From Actinomadura nitritigenes (GTDB lineage: Bacteria > Actinomycetota > Actinomycetes > Streptosporangiales > Streptosporangiaceae), in contig NZ_JAGEOK010000006.1 of assembly GCF_017573545.1 (NCBI RefSeq), forward strand, positions 124,001 through 188,000: a DNA stretch of 64,000 nucleotides, read 5' to 3'. The notes under the pieces were generated by a model. The model saw only the letters and a list, made by a program, of their open reading frames with translations. It ran no database searches and had not been told where the DNA came from. Position 1 is the first letter of the stretch, and every line of letters begins with the position of its first letter. Position numbers and translations under genes: made by a program. Shown piece by piece: positions 63,887 through 64,000 of the stretch.

Positions 63887-64000
63887 ACTGGCTCGTCCTC
63901 GGGCTGGCGGGGCTGGTCGAGATCGCCTGGGCGCAGAGCATCAAGCCGACGCAGAGCTTCACCCGGCCGCTGCCGACCCTGGTCTGCCTGGTCCTCATGG
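63883..64000 (+). CDS. Small multidrug resistance (SMR/SugE-like) transporter, 3' end cut by window
   Basis: The ATG overlaps the azoreductase stop codon (ATGA). The visible 39 codons read MNWLVLGLAGLVEIAWAQSI and continue KPTQSFTRPLPTLVC: a first helix with the essential membrane Glu (GLVEIAWA) found in SMR proteins, then the loop and the start of helix two. The remaining helices lie beyond the window. Quaternary ammonium or related cation export is likely for the family. Confidence 0.8.
   Translation, partial: MNWLVLGLAGLVEIAWAQSIKPTQSFTRPLPTLVCLVLM

Overview
The window is GC-rich (about 70 percent) chromosomal DNA from a filamentous actinomycete. Several families point that way: XRE/DUF397/anti-sigma trios, DUF6084, a CU044_5270-type partner of an ECF sigma factor, a LAL-type LuxR regulator, a DUF222/HNH (13E12-type) gene, and the DapD succinylase route. 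An Actinomadura-like (Thermomonosporaceae) host is my best guess, but I could not test it. I saw no rRNA or tRNA gene, CRISPR array, prophage or transposase.

Left end (1-13.7 kb). A YqiJ-like OB-fold membrane protein (5' end cut off), a YqiK-like flotillin and a giant DUF3686 AAA ATPase form a plus-strand cassette that ends in a strong hairpin. Facing it is a minus-strand trio of hydrogenase-cluster-associated genes (DUF6084, an accessory protein and a 49-residue Met-rich micro-protein) with no hydrogenase genes nearby. An aldo/keto reductase-VOC pair follows, under a MerR-type promoter with a 19-bp spacer, then a divergent SDR / MmyB-like regulator pair around a perfect operator.

14.2-17.5 kb. 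A DUF222/HNH nuclease gene lies between two identical 195-bp inverted repeats. An MgtC-family gene follows.

17.8-38.1 kb. This is the centre of interest: a phytate/inositol-phosphate locus. One minus-strand operon (iolE, iolC, a Cgl0159-type aldolase, iolD, mmsA) catabolises myo-inositol and is divergent from a GntR regulator. A secreted beta-propeller phytase follows, with two LacI-type operators and a LacI regulator. A ten-gene minus-strand operon then encodes an inositol-dehydrogenase-like enzyme, a PiT phosphate carrier, a DUF47 partner, an AfuABC/FbpABC-like ABC importer, a HAD phosphatase, an inositol-monophosphatase-like enzyme, a Cof-type HAD and a PhnP-like metallo-hydrolase. Most of its junctions are 4-nt start/stop overlaps. 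The two minus-strand operons share a 26-bp element over their -35 regions. The economical reading is outside phytate hydrolysis, import of inositol phosphates, inside dephosphorylation, inositol oxidation and regulated phosphate handling. iolB is not in the window.

38.3-46.6 kb. A LAL-type LuxR regulator is followed by two secreted metalloproteases (M4 and M1) that share a nearly identical accessory domain, and a small secreted protein behind an AT-rich palindrome.

47-64 kb. TetR plus carotenoid oxygenase; a FAD oxidoreductase with an Lrp regulator; a decayed amidase fused to a TetR gene; a winged-helix regulator, STAS protein and dapD; hypothetical, SUKH-like, beta-propeller and DUF4304-like proteins; a WhiJ/AbaA-like locus with two DUF397 genes; an ECF sigma factor with its membrane partner; and a TetR / azoreductase / SMR transporter set cut by the window end.
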